64,000 bases of DNA, from the NCBI RefSeq assembly GCF_014763045.1, contig NZ_JACTAG010000001.1:1736001-1800000 (forward strand). Direction: 5' to 3'. The DNA comes from Sulfitobacter aestuariivivens (GTDB taxonomy: Bacteria; Pseudomonadota; Alphaproteobacteria; Rhodobacterales; Rhodobacteraceae). Below the pieces are notes generated by a model, which was not told the DNA's origin, made no database searches, and saw only the letters and a list, made by a program, of their open reading frames with translations. Shown here one piece after another: positions 62,457 through 64,000 of the stretch. Position 1 is the stretch's first letter. Each line of letters begins with the position of its first letter. The translations under genes were made by a program, and so were the position numbers.

Positions 62457-64000
62457 TCAGACACAGCTTGCGCCGGTGTCAGCTGACTGCACAAGCGCGC
62501 GGAAATTGGCAAACAAAGCCCGGCCCTGCCCGTGTTCATTGCCCGACAGATCCGCCTCTACCGGGGCGCGGTCAAGAACACCTTCGGTGACAATCTCAAT
62601 CTCTCCGGCAACCGCATCCACGCGCACCACATCGCCATCCTGCAGCTTGGCGATTGGCCCGCCGCTGACCGCCTCTGGGCAGACGTGAATGGCAGAGAGC
62701 ACCTTGCCAGAGGCCCCGGACATGCGCCCGTCTGTAAGCAGCGCCACCTTCAGTCCCTTGGCCTGCAGGTTCGCCAGCACCGGCGTCAGGCTGTGCAATT
62801 CAGGCATCCCGTTGGCCTTGGGCCCCTGAAAGCGCACCACGACAATCACATCTTGCGTGAACTCACCGGCCTGATAGGCCGCCTTGACGCTTTCCTGATC
62901 GTGGAAAACCCGGCACGGCGCTTCGATCACGTGATGCTCGGGCTTGACCGCCGACACTTTTGAGACCGCCACACCCAGTGACCCACGCAGACGCTTGAGC
63001 CCCCCGGTAGGCTGGAAAGGCGCGCTGGCAGGTCGCAGGATCTTGTCATTCAAGGTCTCGCCGGGGCCGCCTTCCCAGTGCACCGCGCCCTCCCTGATCT
63101 TGGGTTCGCGCGTATACCGCCCAAGCCCCTTGCCAGCGATGGTCTGCACGCCCTCATGCAGCAAACCTGCCTCCAGCAACTGTCCGATCATGAATCCCAG
63201 ACCGCCTGCGGCATGGAAATGGTTCACATCGGCCAGACCATTTGGATATACCCGTGCCAGCAGCGGCGTGACCTCGGCCAGTTCCTCGAAATCCTGCCAG
63301 TCAAGCAGGATGCCGCCTGCGCGTGCCATTGCAACTAGATGAATCAGCAAATTGGTCGATCCACCCGTCGCATGCAGGCCGACGATGCCATTCACAAACG
63401 CCCGCTCATCCAGCACATCGCAGACAGGCGTATATTCATTCCCCAGATACGAAATCGCCAGGGCCCGCTGCGTACCATGCACGGTCAGCGCATCGCGCAG
63501 ATCGGTGCCGGGGTTCACGAAAGACGCGCCAGGCAGATGCAGCCCCATGAACTCCATCAGCATCTGATTGGTATTGGCGGTGCCGTAGAACGTGCAGGTG
63601 CCGGGACCGTGATAGGCCGCCATCTCTGCGGCCATCAGCGCCTCGCGCCCCACCTCGCCTGCCGCGAACTTCTGGCGCACCTGCGCCTTCTCGTCATTGG
63701 GTAGACCGGATGTCATCGGCCCGGCGGGCAAGAAGACCGACGGCAGATGCCCAAAGGCCTGTGCCGCGATCACCAGACCGGGAACGATCTTGTCGCATAC
63801 CCCCAGATAGACGACCGCATCAAAGACATTGTGGCTCAGCCCGACCCCTGCAGCCAAGGCAATCACATCGCGCGAAAAGAGGCTCAGCTCCATGCCCGGC
63901 GTGCCTTGGGTGACGCCATCGCACATCGCAGGCACGCCGCCCGCAACCTGCGCAGTGCCACCCACGTCGCGCGCCGCGTCACGGATAATCTGCGGAAACC
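62457..64000 (-). CDS. edd: Phosphogluconate dehydratase (5' part outside the window)
   Basis: The frame runs to the window end without a start, so the N-terminus is missing; about 514 residues are visible of a family length near 600. Motifs include [22 protein letters not shown], the Fe-S cysteine in [36 protein letters not shown] and [18 protein letters not shown]. It dehydrates 6-phosphogluconate to KDPG using a [4Fe-4S] cluster. It is followed by eda. Confidence 0.95.
   Translation of the reverse strand, partial: FPQIIRDAARDVGGTAQVAGGVPAMCDGVTQGTPGMELSLFSRDVIALAAGVGLSHNVFDAVVYLGVCDKIVPGLVIAAQAFGHLPSVFLPAGPMTSGLPNDEKAQVRQKFAAGEVGREALMAAEMAAYHGPGTCTFYGTANTNQMLMEFMGLHLPGASFVNPGTDLRDALTVHGTQRALAISYLGNEYTPVCDVLDERAFVNGIVGLHATGGSTNLLIHLVAMARAGGILLDWQDFEELAEVTPLLARVYPNGLADVNHFHAAGGLGFMIGQLLEAGLLHEGVQTIAGKGLGRYTREPKIREGAVHWEGGPGETLNDKILRPASAPFQPTGGLKRLRGSLGVAVSKVSAVKPEHHVIEAPCRVFHDQESVKAAYQAGEFTQDVIVVVRFQGPKANGMPELHSLTPVLANLQAKGLKVALLTDGRMSGASGKVLSAIHVCPEAVSGGPIAKLQDGDVVRVDAVAGEIEIVTEGVLDRAPVEADLSGNEHGQGRALFANFRALVQSADTGASCV

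Overview
This 64 kb window is chromosomal core sequence from an alphaproteobacterium, most likely a marine Rhodobacteraceae (roseobacter group) member. The evidence is a GC-rich, mostly collinear gene set that includes the ethylmalonyl-CoA pathway (ccr, ecm, mcl2, mch), a clustered TCA block (mdh, sdhCDAB, sucCD, sucAB, lpd), a LuxR/LuxI pair preceded by a small ORF, TIGR02186 and TIGR02302 family proteins, and an Entner-Doudoroff edd-eda pair. I see no rRNA, tRNA, CRISPR array, transposase or prophage. The genus cannot be fixed from sequence alone.

Layout. 0-1.75 kb: end of a NifU-like gene, a GFA-family protein, tsaB and rimI. 1.8-7.6 kb: a BMP-type (nucleoside-like) ABC importer operon carrying an NTF2-like gene and a LysE-type exporter gene. 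7.7-9.4 kb: a TauE/SafE permease with its TIGR02186 partner. 9.5-12.7 kb: a RecD-like helicase, then a quorum-sensing operon read leftward (small ORF, luxR, luxI). 12.9-17.8 kb: crotonyl-CoA carboxylase/reductase, a glycerol-phosphate acyltransferase and ethylmalonyl-CoA mutase. 17.9-23.5 kb: H-NS-like protein, deoD, a urea-carboxylase-associated protein, a flavoprotein dehydrogenase and small unknown genes. 23.5-30.8 kb: the sdh operon, with a lipoprotein and an FkbM methyltransferase between sdhA and sdhB, then a VWA protein, a BA14K protein and mdh. 30.9-36.6 kb: a PRC-barrel protein, a second TauE/SafE permease, and an operon with mcl2, nnrU, a DUF1737 gene and mch. 37.1-49.7 kb: the suc/lpd block with many interleaved accessory genes. 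49.8-52.7 kb: ftsEX, plsC and a PPOX flavoprotein. 52.9-64 kb: a zinc-ribbon protein, a DUF4175 protein, lysA, small lipoproteins, argH, tlpA, a Hint-domain protein, eda and a partial edd.

Together the genes show carbon from sugars (edd/eda) and from acetyl-CoA or C3-C5 acids (ccr, ecm, mcl2, mch) feeding a clustered TCA cycle. The most informative non-coding signals are: (1) tandem TGTGATCACA palindromes with identical 21-bp spacing upstream of both sdhC and sucC; (2) a shared TTGCCGCAACGCAG-type motif upstream of ccr and ecm, with a one-mismatch core upstream of mcl2; (3) a full CtrA-type TTAA-N7-TTAA site in front of the luxR operon, together with an apparent CTG start for luxR inside the upstream small ORF and a hairpin covering the luxI ribosome binding site; and (4) several intergenic inverted or tandem repeats of unknown role. 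I found no clearly new multi-gene system. The best candidates for undescribed biology are these regulatory architectures and the small genes embedded in the sdh and suc operons.
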